Assembly (NCBI RefSeq): GCF_943193085.1
Contig: NZ_CALPCU010000007.1
Coordinates: forward strand, 1 to 64,000
DNA: 64,000 bases
Direction of reading: 5' to 3'
Source of the DNA: Vermiculatibacterium agrestimuris
GTDB lineage: Bacteria > Bacillota > Clostridia > Oscillospirales > Oscillospiraceae
Shown piece by piece: positions 42,832 to 50,972 of this stretch. Position numbers and translations under genes: made by a program. The notes beneath the pieces are model-generated. The model made no database searches. It had not been told where the DNA came from and worked only from the letters and a program-made list of their open reading frames with translations. Every line of letters starts with the position of its first letter. Within the stretch, counting starts at the first letter, position 1.

Positions 42832-43857
42832 TTGCGGGATATCAAATCTATGACGCCGGAGGAGCTGACCGGCCTTATGGCCCAGCTGGGTGAACCCGGT
42901 TTTCGCTCCAAGCAGGTCTTTCAATGGCTCCACCGGGGCGCGGCCTCCTTCGATGAAATGACCAATCTTTCCAAGCCCCTGCGGGAGAAGCTGTCTCAGA
43001 CCTGCTCTCTTGCCGTTCCCAAAGTGGAGCGCAAGCAGGTCTCCCGGTTGGACGGCACCATAAAATACCTCTGGCGGCTCTCTGACGGAAACTGTGTGGA
43101 AACCGTTTTGATGCGCTACCATCACGGGAATACTGTGTGTATCTCCTCCCAGGTGGGCTGCCGCATGGGCTGCGCCTTCTGCGCTTCCACCATCGGCGGC
43201 AAGGTACGGGATCTGACGCCCGCCGAGATGCTCGATCAGGTGCTCTTCACCCAGCTCGACTCCGGCTTTCCTGTTTCCAATATCGTTCTTATGGGCATTG
43301 GCGAGCCCTTGGATAATTTTGATACCGTCCTGCGTTTTCTGGAGCTGGTGAACCATCCTGACGGGCTCAACATCGGGATGCGCCATATCTCGCTGTCCAC
43401 CTGCGGGCTGGTGGAGCAGATTGACAAACTGGCCGATCTTCGGTTACAATTGACTTTATCAGTCTCCCTTCACGCCCCTGACGACGAGACCCGGTCAAAG
43501 CTCATGCCTGTGAACCGCAGCGTGGGTGTGGAACGGCTTTTTGAAAGCTGCCGCCGGTATTTCGACGTCACCGGGCGGCGGATCTCCTATGAGTACGCCA
43601 TGATCGACGGGGTGAACGATTCCGACTGGCAGGCCGATCTTTTGGTGAAGCATTTGAAGGGAACGCCGGGACATGTGAATCTGATCCCTCTCAACGAGGT
43701 GGCGGAGAGCCCCTTTCAGCCCAGCCGCCGGATCCGGGAATTTCAAGAAAAATTGGAACGGCAGGGGGTCACCGCCACCGTCCGGCGGAAGCTGGGCGGA
43801 GACATCGACGCATCCTGCGGCCAGCTCAGGCGCAAGCGCATGGAGGAAACAAAATGA
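42832..43857 (+). CDS. rlmN: Dual-specificity 23S rRNA/tRNA adenine-C2 methyltransferase RlmN
   Basis: 341 residues. Radical-SAM enzyme methylating A2503 of 23S rRNA and A37 of some tRNAs. The cluster motif CRMGCAFCAS is CX3CX2C; MGIGEPLDNFD and LSLHAPDDETR-like SVSLHAPDDETRSKLMPVN are typical. A C-terminal Cys (DASCGQL) is the second catalytic cysteine. The TTG start at 42832, just after GGGGGGAG, gives the usual N-terminus DIKSMTPEEL. Overlaps stp by ATGA. Confidence 0.96.
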   Translation: MRDIKSMTPEELTGLMAQLGEPGFRSKQVFQWLHRGAASFDEMTNLSKPLREKLSQTCSLAVPKVERKQVSRLDGTIKYLWRLSDGNCVETVLMRYHHGNTVCISSQVGCRMGCAFCASTIGGKVRDLTPAEMLDQVLFTQLDSGFPVSNIVLMGIGEPLDNFDTVLRFLELVNHPDGLNIGMRHISLSTCGLVEQIDKLADLRLQLTLSVSLHAPDDETRSKLMPVNRSVGVERLFESCRRYFDVTGRRISYEYAMIDGVNDSDWQADLLVKHLKGTPGHVNLIPLNEVAESPFQPSRRIREFQEKLERQGVTATVRRKLGGDIDASCGQLRRKRMEETK

Positions 43858-44594
43858 CAATACGCTTTTGGGGCATCACAGACGTGGGCGCGGTACGCGC
43901 TCAAAATCAGGATTCCTATTACTTAAAGCCCGCCGGAGACGGCCTGGTAACGGCGGTGGTCTGCGACGGGATGGGCGGCGCCCGGGCCGGCAATGTGGCC
44001 AGTTCTCTGGCGGTGGAGACGGCCTCCGAGCACTTGGAGTCCCTTACCACCGAGGCGCTTGCCGCCTCGCCGGGAGAAGCCCTCACGCAAGCTGCCTCCG
44101 TAGCGAACGACGCCATCTTCTGCAAGGCGGCCTTGGAACCGGAGTGCCTGGGTATGGGCACCACCATGGTTTCCGCGGTGGCTTTCCCAGACGGACATAT
44201 CACGGTACTGAACATCGGCGACAGCCGGGCGTATCACGTCTGCGAGGAGGGCATCGCCAAGGTGACCCGCGACCATTCGGTGGTAGAGGATCTGGTACAC
44301 CGTGGAGAGATCACGCCTGAGGAGGCCCGCCTCCACCCCCAGAAGAATCTCATCACCCGGTGTTTGGGATCCGAGAGCGCGGCCCGCACCGATCTCTATG
44401 AGGTCGTTCTGCAATCCGGAGAATTCCTCCTGCTGTGTACCGACGGACTTTCCAACGTACTCAACGATCAGGAGCTGCTTTATGAGATCATCCACGGCGG
44501 CGAACCGGAAACCTGCTGTCAGCGCATGCTGGACATCGCACTATCCAGAGGGGCTCCGGACAATGTGACCGCCGTCCTCATCCAAATGGTATAA
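43854..44594 (+). CDS. prpC: PP2C-type protein serine/threonine phosphatase (Stp/PrpC)
   Basis: 246 residues. Reverses phosphorylation by the neighbouring PASTA kinase. PP2C motifs in order: GAVRAQNQDSYYL, VCDGMGGARAGNVAS, LNIGDSRAYH, DHSVVEDLVHRGEIT, LLLCTDGLSNVL and GAPDNVTAVLIQM, with the metal-binding Asp residues kept. Coupled upstream to rlmN; 15 bases precede the kinase gene. Confidence 0.96.
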   Translation: MTIRFWGITDVGAVRAQNQDSYYLKPAGDGLVTAVVCDGMGGARAGNVASSLAVETASEHLESLTTEALAASPGEALTQAASVANDAIFCKAALEPECLGMGTTMVSAVAFPDGHITVLNIGDSRAYHVCEEGIAKVTRDHSVVEDLVHRGEITPEEARLHPQKNLITRCLGSESAARTDLYEVVLQSGEFLLLCTDGLSNVLNDQELLYEIIHGGEPETCCQRMLDIALSRGAPDNVTAVLIQMV

Positions 44595-44609
44595 GGGAGG
44601 GAACGAACT

Positions 44610-46637
44610 ATGGATCAGTACATAGGGAAATTCCTCGACAATCGATATGAGATCCTGGAGCGTATCGGCTCCGGCGGCATGGCCGTGGTGTATAAGGCCA
44701 AGTGTCACTGGCTCAACCGCTTTGTGGCGGTCAAGATCCTCAAGGAGGATCTTGCCCAGGACGAGGAGTTCCGCCACCGATTCCACGAGGAGTCCCAAGC
44801 CGTTGCCATGCTCTCCCACCCCAATATCGTCTCTGTCTACGACGTATCCCGCCAGCCTGAGCTGGACTATATCGTCATGGAGCTCATTGAGGGCATCACC
44901 CTTAAGCAGTACATGCAGAAGCGGGGCGGGAAGCTCTCCTGGAAGGAATCCCTCCATTTTATCAGCCAAATTATGAAGGCCCTGTCTCACGCCCACGGCC
45001 GGGGTATCATTCACCGGGACATCAAGCCCCACAACATCATGGTTTTGCGGGATGGCAGCGTAAAGGTGGCCGATTTCGGCATTGCCCGGCTCATGTCCGC
45101 CGCCCAGAACACCATGACCCAGGAGGCGCTGGGCTCTGTACACTATATCTCTCCTGAGCAGGCCCGGGGAAGCCGGGTGGACGCCCGCAGCGACATCTAT
45201 TCTGCCGGCGTGGTGCTCTACGAGATGCTCACCGGCCGCCTGCCCTATGAGGGGGATTCTCCGGTGGCGGTGGCCATCCAGCACATCAATTCCATCCCCC
45301 TGTCGCCCCGGGAACTGGATCCCTCCATCCCGGAGGCGCTGGAGGAGATCACCATGAAGGCTATGGCCTCCAACATTGACAAGCGTTACACCTCCGCCAA
45401 CGATATGTTGGCCGATCTGGAGGAGTTCCGTAAAAATCCCAACATCAGCTTCGACTATACAGACGCCGATCTGCTGGTGGGGGAGGATGAGCCCACCCGT
45501 CCTGTCCAGCCTGTCTCCGCTGAGGGGGCTAAGCCCCAGCCCGCCCGGGAGGAGTCAGCTCCCCGCCGCCGTTCCCGCCCAGAGCCGGTGGAGGAGGAGT
45601 ACGATGAGGACGATGGCGGCGGAAAGCGGGTTTTGGTGGTCATCGTGGCCGCACTTTTGTGTCTGGTGGGCGTGGGCGCTTTCCTCTGGAACACGGTTTT
45701 CAGCGGTATGTTTACCGCCGGCGAGACCTTTGAGGTGCCCGACCTGGTCACCGGCGTCTACACCCTGGAGGAGGCGCAGGCCCTTCCCGCCGTGACCGAG
45801 CTTGGCTTTACCGTGGAGGAGGGCCAGTATATCGTCAGCGACACTGTGCCCGCCGGACGCATCGTCAGCCAAAGCCCCGCCGCCGGAGAGCAGGTGAAGG
45901 TGGGCAATAAGACCATTACCGTAACCATCAGCTCCGGCAACGGCGGTCTTACCGTACCCGATGTTTTTAACAAGGATCGCCGTGTGGCCGAGTCTATCCT
46001 CAGAGCCGCGGGCTTGGAGGTGACCTTTGAGGAGGCGCACTCCAGCCAGATCACCAAGGACAACATTATTTCCCAAAGCCCTGAGGCCAATGTCGAGGCG
46101 GCGGAAGGGGATACCGTCACATTGGTGGTGAGCCTTGGCCCCGACGTGAAGCAGGTGCCCATGATCGACGTTACCCGTATGACGCTGACCGACGCTACCG
46201 AGGCCATCACCAAGCTGAATCTGCGCGTCGGCGAGGTAAAGCCCGTATCCAGCGAAGAATACGCTGAGGGCCTGGTCTGTTACCAGAGCGTTCCCCTCAA
46301 CACCTCCATTCCCGAGGGTACTGTAATCAACCTTCAGGTGAGCACCGGCCCCGACATCACGAAGCCGCCGGAGGCCACCGAGTCCGCCGAGCCGCAGCCC
46401 ACATCCACGCCCGCCTCTGACAGGCCCCGCACCAAGAGCGGCACAGTGGATCTGCCCAACGACCGGGAGAGCGTCACTGTCCGGGTCACTGTGGGCGGTG
46501 TGGAGCAGCGCAACGATCCAGTAGATACCCGGATGCGGGTATACCGCTTCAATGTGGAGGGCACCGGGCTTCAGGAGATCCTGGTCTTTATCGACGACGT
46601 ACAGGTCAAGAGCTATATCGAAGACTTCACCAGCTGA
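44610..46637 (+). CDS. prkC: Membrane Ser/Thr kinase with PASTA repeats (PrkC/Stk1)
   Basis: 675 residues. Cytosolic kinase domain (about 10-270) with GSGGMAVVYKAK, catalytic HRDIKPHNIM and DFGIARL; an acidic/Pro juxtamembrane stretch; one membrane helix at about 340-362; three extracellular PASTA repeats (about 375-585) that bind muropeptides; and a C-terminal Ser/Thr/Pro-rich linker plus a short beta domain. In Bacillus this kinase triggers germination and cell-wall responses. It directly precedes rsgA (stop and start share one base), a known substrate in other Firmicutes. Confidence 0.97.
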   Translation: MDQYIGKFLDNRYEILERIGSGGMAVVYKAKCHWLNRFVAVKILKEDLAQDEEFRHRFHEESQAVAMLSHPNIVSVYDVSRQPELDYIVMELIEGITLKQYMQKRGGKLSWKESLHFISQIMKALSHAHGRGIIHRDIKPHNIMVLRDGSVKVADFGIARLMSAAQNTMTQEALGSVHYISPEQARGSRVDARSDIYSAGVVLYEMLTGRLPYEGDSPVAVAIQHINSIPLSPRELDPSIPEALEEITMKAMASNIDKRYTSANDMLADLEEFRKNPNISFDYTDADLLVGEDEPTRPVQPVSAEGAKPQPAREESAPRRRSRPEPVEEEYDEDDGGGKRVLVVIVAALLCLVGVGAFLWNTVFSGMFTAGETFEVPDLVTGVYTLEEAQALPAVTELGFTVEEGQYIVSDTVPAGRIVSQSPAAGEQVKVGNKTITVTISSGNGGLTVPDVFNKDRRVAESILRAAGLEVTFEEAHSSQITKDNIISQSPEANVEAAEGDTVTLVVSLGPDVKQVPMIDVTRMTLTDATEAITKLNLRVGEVKPVSSEEYAEGLVCYQSVPLNTSIPEGTVINLQVSTGPDITKPPEATESAEPQPTSTPASDRPRTKSGTVDLPNDRESVTVRVTVGGVEQRNDPVDTRMRVYRFNVEGTGLQEILVFIDDVQVKSYIEDFTS

Positions 46638-47509
46638 TGGAGGGTATCATTCATAAGGCCCTGTCCGGCTTCTACTATGTAGACTGCGGCGGAGAGAGCG
46701 TCACCTGCCGGGCCAGGGGAAAGTTTCGCCACGAAAAGCTCACGCCGTTGGTGGGTGACCGGGTCTCCGTCTCCCTTCTGCCTGACGGCGCCGGCACTAT
46801 AGACGCCGTTCTGCCCCGAAAAAATGAATTTCACCGCCCCGCGGTGGCCAACATCGACACGCTGGTGATCATCTGCTCCGGCGCCATCCCGGTCACAGAC
46901 CCCTTCCTTATCGACCGGGTGGTGGCCATGGCGGAGCGGCGGAAGTGCGAGAGCGTTATCTGTTTCAACAAGTGGGATCTGGAGCAGCCCCAAACCTTAT
47001 ATGAGACCTACCGGGAGGCCGGGTTCCCGACCCTCCGGGTCAGCGCGGAGACAGGGGAGGGCATCCAAGCTCTCTCCGACCTGATCGCCGGAAAGGTCTG
47101 CGCCTTTACGGGCAACTCCGGTGTGGGGAAGTCCAGCATTTTGAACCGGTTGGAGCCGGACGTTGTCCGCCCGGTAGGGCAGGTCAGCGAGAAGCTGGGC
47201 CGGGGCCGGCACACCACCCGGCATGTGGAGCTTTTCCGGCTGAAGAATGAGGCGGTGGTGGCCGACACGCCGGGATTTTCCTCCTTTGAGGAGGGGGCGG
47301 ACTGTCCCCCGGAGGAGCTGCAATACGCCTTTCGGGAATTCCTTCCCTATTTGGACAACTGTCAGTTTCTGGACTGTGCGCACGTGAAGGAGAAGGGCTG
47401 CGCCGTGCTGGCGGCCCTGCGCGAGGGCAAGATCGCCCAGAGCCGCCATGACAGCTATGTCCGCCTCTACCAGCAGGCCCGTTCTGTACCGGAATGGCAG
47501 CGAAAATAA
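46637..47509 (+). CDS. rsgA: Ribosome small-subunit-dependent GTPase A
   Basis: 290 residues. Circularly permuted GTPase for 30S maturation: OB fold at 1-65, G4 NKWDLE, then G1 GNSGVGKSSILN and G3 DTPGFSSFE, and a zinc site CQFLDCAHVKEKGCAV at the C-terminus. ATG 46637 overlaps the prkC stop. Bacillus has rpe and thiN after it before spoVM; here a 71-base gap leads to a small membrane-protein gene. Confidence 0.97.
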   Translation: MEGIIHKALSGFYYVDCGGESVTCRARGKFRHEKLTPLVGDRVSVSLLPDGAGTIDAVLPRKNEFHRPAVANIDTLVIICSGAIPVTDPFLIDRVVAMAERRKCESVICFNKWDLEQPQTLYETYREAGFPTLRVSAETGEGIQALSDLIAGKVCAFTGNSGVGKSSILNRLEPDVVRPVGQVSEKLGRGRHTTRHVELFRLKNEAVVADTPGFSSFEEGADCPPEELQYAFREFLPYLDNCQFLDCAHVKEKGCAVLAALREGKIAQSRHDSYVRLYQQARSVPEWQRK

Positions 47510-47580
47510 ATCAAAAACGCACCACAGGCCGTCTTCTTTCGTATACTGAGGTATCTCAGCAACGGAAGGAGGCGGCTTTT

Positions 47581-47751
47581 ATGCTGTCTGCGGAAATGAA
47601 GCGCGACCTGGCTTTGGCGGCGGCCTGCACCGGCGGTATTGCGATACTGCTGGCCCCGGCCAGCGTAGTCACTCTGGGCATTGGCCTTGCGGTGGGCTAC
47701 AAGGGCCAGGATACCATCAAGGCCCTGCTGGAAGGGGGTGGAAAGGCATGA
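47581..47751 (+). CDS. 56-residue hydrophobic protein coupled to spoVM, unknown
   Basis: Short gene with a strong AAGGAGG site (47566-47572) before ATG 47581. The product has an amphipathic N-terminus (MLSAEMKRDLALAAACTGG), one long hydrophobic segment (about 14-43, rich in Ala, Gly, Ile, Leu, Val) and a charged C-terminus. I do not recognise a family. Its TGA overlaps the ATG of the SpoVM-like micro-gene (ATGA, 47748-47751), so the two should be translated together. A TATACT lies at 47542-47547 without a good -35. A role in forespore membrane or coat assembly is inference from its place. Confidence 0.7.
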   Translation: MLSAEMKRDLALAAACTGGIAILLAPASVVTLGIGLAVGYKGQDTIKALLEGGGKA

Positions 47752-47819
47752 GGATCGTCGTGGTGAAGTCCCCCAAGGCCCTGCGGGGCATTTTGCGCCG
47801 GTTGTTCCATTTGAAATGA
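47748..47819 (+). CDS. spoVM: SpoVM-like micro-protein (stage V sporulation protein M)
   Basis: 23 residues only. Against the 26-residue B. subtilis SpoVM, recalled from memory, the register is ungapped: M1, basic residue 2, hydrophobic 3-6, K7, P9, K10, L12, G14, I15 and R17 coincide. P9, which shapes the curvature-sensing amphipathic helix, is kept, and basic residues alternate with hydrophobic ones. SpoVM marks the convex forespore membrane and recruits SpoIVA. The position downstream of rsgA matches Bacillus, and sipL and spoIVA follow directly. It is coupled by ATGA to the 56-residue gene, whose end GGGGGTGGAAAGGC supplies the ribosome-binding site. Confidence 0.85.
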   Translation: MRIVVVKSPKALRGILRRLFHLK

Positions 47820-47820
47820 G

Positions 47821-47849
47821 ACATACCTTCCACCCCTTGTTCATATAGA
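47821..47849 (+). promoter_or_regulatory. Possible sigma-E-type promoter before sipL
   Basis: ACATACC (47821-47827), a 14-base spacer and CATATAGA (47842-47849) partly match the mother-cell sigma-E pattern (ATA core at -35, CATA at -10). No sigma-A pair is visible. sipL and spoIVA are sigma-E dependent in other spore formers, which fits. The match is imperfect. Confidence 0.35.
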
Positions 47850-47898
47850 TGCACAGAAGAAAGAGGCGGGAAGCCTGTGCAAGGAGTGGAATACGCTT

Positions 47899-49425
47899 AT
47901 GGAATTGGAATTGGATCGGATCCAGCTCTACGGCTTTGACGCGGTGCTGGACACTGCCCTCCCCAGGGAGGAGACATTGGAAATGATCGTACCGGATGCC
48001 TGCCCCGATATTCTCCGGGTGGTGGACACCGACGGGAAGGTGCTGCTCAGCCGGCGGGAGGCCATGGATGGCCGGGCGGAGCTGTCAGGCGCTTTCAAGG
48101 TGTCTGTCCTCTATGTTCCCGACGGGGAGAGCGGCCTGCGGCATCTGGATGTAACCATCCCCTTTACCTGTGCCGCGGAACACAAGGACATCACCCCCGG
48201 CTGCTGTGTGGTAGCCTGCGCCCGGCTTTGCCGGGGAGACACCCGGGCCATAAATCCCAGAAAGGTGCTGGTACGGGCGGAGGCCGTTATCGACATCACC
48301 GTATTCTCCCCCCGGAGCGATGCCATCTGCGGCCGGGTGCTGGAGGCCGAAACGCTTGGCGTGGAACAGCTCACTGAAACGCAAGAGGTTTATCTTACCG
48401 CCTGTGTGCAGGAAAAGCCCTTCTCCTGCAGCGACGAGGTCACGCTCTCTGTAAGCAAATCTGCCCCGGCGGAGCTCTTGAAGAGCCGGGTGTGCCTCAG
48501 CCGCGGGGATGCCAAGATCATCGGCAACAAGCTCATTTTCAAGGGCAGCGCCAATCTCTCCCTGCTTTACCGCGGCGAGGATGACGGACTCTATACCGCT
48601 TCGGCGGAGCTGCCCTTCTCCCAGATCATGGAGGTCTCCGGAGTGGGGGAGGACGCCGAATGTGAGCTGACGCTGGCCCTTGCGGGGATCGACTGTGCGC
48701 TGAACAATGGCGGCGAAGAGAGACTGGTAACTGTGAACATGGAGATCTTGGCACAGGCCGTGGTGCGGGAGCTGCGGGTGGTGGAAGTGCTCTCCGATGC
48801 CTACAGCACCAAGGAGCACCTCATGGCGGAGTGGACCAGCTGCGCGGTGGAGGGCCGCCTCGACCGGGGCGTTCGCACCCAGAATGTCCGCGAGGTCTGG
48901 GAGGCTGTCGCCCCCATGCGTGAGGTGGTGGACTGCCGGGCCGCCGTCGGCGCCGTGGAGCGGGCCAGAGAAGGGGAGAAGCTCATCCTCAGCGCCCAGG
49001 TGGAGATCCAGGTGCTCTATCTGGGGGAGGACGGGGAGCTCTGCTCTGCCAATCATCCCGTGACCGTGCCCTGTGCCCTGGAGCTGCCTGAGGACACATT
49101 GTGCTTCTGCCAATGCGAGGTCGTGGGAGATGTGTATGTCTCCGCCGCCATGGGCGGCATCGAGGCCCGGCTCAGCCTGGACTTCCGCTTCTGCGCCCTT
49201 TCCCGGCGGCAGCTCACCAGTCTTTCCGACCTTCGGCCGGGAGAGGCCCCGGAGTGTGACGGAGAGCAGCCCTCTCTCGTGCTTCGGATGCTGGAGGGCG
49301 GCGAGCGGCTTTGGGACGTGGCTAAGGCCTACGGCACCACCATTGGGGACATCATCAGCGCCAATGAGCTGGAGGGTGAGCACGCCGCCGCGGGCCGCCT
49401 GCTGCTCATTCCCAGGAGAAGGTAA
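47899..49425 (+). CDS. sipL: SipL-like protein: SPOCS (DUF3794) repeats and C-terminal LysM
   Basis: 508 residues. DUF3794/SPOCS domains fill roughly residues 30-440, recognisable from VPDACPDILRVVDTDGKVLL and the repeated beta-rich blocks with HPVTVPC near the end. The C-terminal 45 residues are a LysM domain (GERLWDVAKAYGTTIGDIISAN). This is the architecture of SipL, the Clostridia-specific partner of SpoIVA that anchors the coat to the forespore. ATG 47899 follows AAGGAGTGG. The spoIVA gene begins 14 bases after its stop, so the two partners are co-encoded. Confidence 0.9.
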   Translation: MELELDRIQLYGFDAVLDTALPREETLEMIVPDACPDILRVVDTDGKVLLSRREAMDGRAELSGAFKVSVLYVPDGESGLRHLDVTIPFTCAAEHKDITPGCCVVACARLCRGDTRAINPRKVLVRAEAVIDITVFSPRSDAICGRVLEAETLGVEQLTETQEVYLTACVQEKPFSCSDEVTLSVSKSAPAELLKSRVCLSRGDAKIIGNKLIFKGSANLSLLYRGEDDGLYTASAELPFSQIMEVSGVGEDAECELTLALAGIDCALNNGGEERLVTVNMEILAQAVVRELRVVEVLSDAYSTKEHLMAEWTSCAVEGRLDRGVRTQNVREVWEAVAPMREVVDCRAAVGAVERAREGEKLILSAQVEIQVLYLGEDGELCSANHPVTVPCALELPEDTLCFCQCEVVGDVYVSAAMGGIEARLSLDFRFCALSRRQLTSLSDLRPGEAPECDGEQPSLVLRMLEGGERLWDVAKAYGTTIGDIISANELEGEHAAAGRLLLIPRRR

Positions 49426-49439
49426 AGGGGGAGAGGAAG

Positions 49440-50918
49440 ATGGAAGACAACAAGCTTTATGACGACATTGCCCAGCGCACCGGGGGCGACATCTATATCG
49501 GGGTGGTGGGCCCTGTCCGAACGGGGAAATCCACCTTTATTAAGCGCTTCATGGAGACCCTGGTGATCCCCAACATAGAGAACGTCTACCGCCGGGAGCG
49601 GGCCCGCGACGAACTGCCCCAGTCCGGTTCCGGCCGGACGGTGATGACTGCTGAGCCCAAGTTCGTTCCCGAGGAGGCGGTACGGGTGGACATGAGCGAC
49701 GGAGCGTCCTTCTCCGTGCGCCTCATCGACTGTGTGGGCTATATGGTGCCCGGCGCGGCGGGTCAAACCGAGGACGACGCGCCCCGGATGGTCACTACTC
49801 CATGGTTCGATCACCCGGTCTCTATGACTGAGGCAGCCGAAGCAGGCACCCGAAAGGTCATTGCCGAGCACTCCACCATCGGCGTGGTCGTCACCACCGA
49901 CGGCACCATCACCGATATTCCCAGAGAGGATTACCTGGAGGCGGAGAGCCGGGTCATCGGGGAGCTCAAGGCCCTGGGCAAGCCTTTCCTGGTGCTTCTC
50001 AATTCCGCCTATCCCGACTCCGACCGGGCCAAGGCCATCCAGGCCGACATCAGCGACCGTTACGACGTAAGTTGTATCCGCTGCAACTGCCTGGAGCTGG
50101 GTGAGGAGGATGTGACCGCCATTATCCGCTCCGTACTCTACGAGTTCCCGGTCAAGGAGATGGATCTCTTCCTGCCGCCCTGGATCGACGCCCTGCCCTA
50201 TGACCACCCCATCAAAAGCGAGCTCTACGCCGCCATTCGGGAGGGGGCCGGAACCCTGCGCCGGGTGCGGGACGTGGAGAGCTCTATGGCCGCCATCGGC
50301 GCCTGTGAGACGGTAAGCAGTGCCCGGGTGACCTCCATCGACCTGGGCTCCGGCCGGGCCATGGCAAGCCTGGAGCTGCCCCGTGGGCTCTTCTACGATA
50401 CCATTTCCGCCCAGTCCGGCTTCGCCATCGCCGACGACGGCGATCTGATGAGCCTGCTTACAGAGCTGGCCGGGGTGAAGCGGGAGTATGACAAGGTCGC
50501 TGACGCCATCGCCCAGGTGCGGGAGACGGGCTACGGCATCGTCGCCCCTGGAGCGGAAGAGCTTCGCCTGGAGGAGCCGGAGATCGTCAAGCAGGGCGGC
50601 CGGTACGGCGTACGGCTGAAGGCCAGCGCCCCCAGCATCCACATGATCCGGGCAGATATCGAAACGGAGGTCTCGCCCCTCATGGGCAGTGAGAAACAGT
50701 CCGAGGAGATGGTGGGCTATCTCCTGCAGGAATTCGAGGGGGACACGGCCCGCATCTGGGAGTCCAATATCTTCGGGAAATCTTTCCACGACCTGGTGAG
50801 TGAGGATCTGAACACCAAGCTCAAGCGGATGCCAGAGGACGCCAGAGACAAACTGCGGGAGACACTGCAAAGAGTGATCAACGAGGGCTCCGGCGGCTTG
50901 ATCTGCATCATTTTGTAA
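49440..50918 (+). CDS. spoIVA: Stage IV sporulation protein A, coat morphogenetic ATPase
   Basis: 492 residues, full length. SpoIVA hydrolyses ATP to polymerise into the basement layer of the spore coat. Walker A GPVRTGKST at residues 24-32 has K30, as in B. subtilis; SGSGRTVMTAEPKFVPEEAV and DCVGYMVPGA are family blocks. The C-terminus KRMPEDARDKLRETLQRVINEGSGGLICIIL is the forespore-targeting end, where SpoVM binds. GGGGAGAGGAAG precedes the start. A convergent terminator follows. Confidence 0.98.
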   Translation: MEDNKLYDDIAQRTGGDIYIGVVGPVRTGKSTFIKRFMETLVIPNIENVYRRERARDELPQSGSGRTVMTAEPKFVPEEAVRVDMSDGASFSVRLIDCVGYMVPGAAGQTEDDAPRMVTTPWFDHPVSMTEAAEAGTRKVIAEHSTIGVVVTTDGTITDIPREDYLEAESRVIGELKALGKPFLVLLNSAYPDSDRAKAIQADISDRYDVSCIRCNCLELGEEDVTAIIRSVLYEFPVKEMDLFLPPWIDALPYDHPIKSELYAAIREGAGTLRRVRDVESSMAAIGACETVSSARVTSIDLGSGRAMASLELPRGLFYDTISAQSGFAIADDGDLMSLLTELAGVKREYDKVADAIAQVRETGYGIVAPGAEELRLEEPEIVKQGGRYGVRLKASAPSIHMIRADIETEVSPLMGSEKQSEEMVGYLLQEFEGDTARIWESNIFGKSFHDLVSEDLNTKLKRMPEDARDKLRETLQRVINEGSGGLICIIL

Positions 50919-50921
50919 ATA

Positions 50922-50957
50922 AAAAGAGCCTGAAAACCGAGGTTTTCAGGCTCTTTT
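50922..50957. terminator. Bidirectional terminator between spoIVA and the EamA transporter
   Basis: Perfect 17-bp stem AAAAGAGCCTGAAAACC / GGTTTTCAGGCTCTTTT with a GA loop, giving a T-run on both strands between convergent genes. Confidence 0.96.
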
Positions 50958-50972
50958 CTGCGCTTTCTATTC

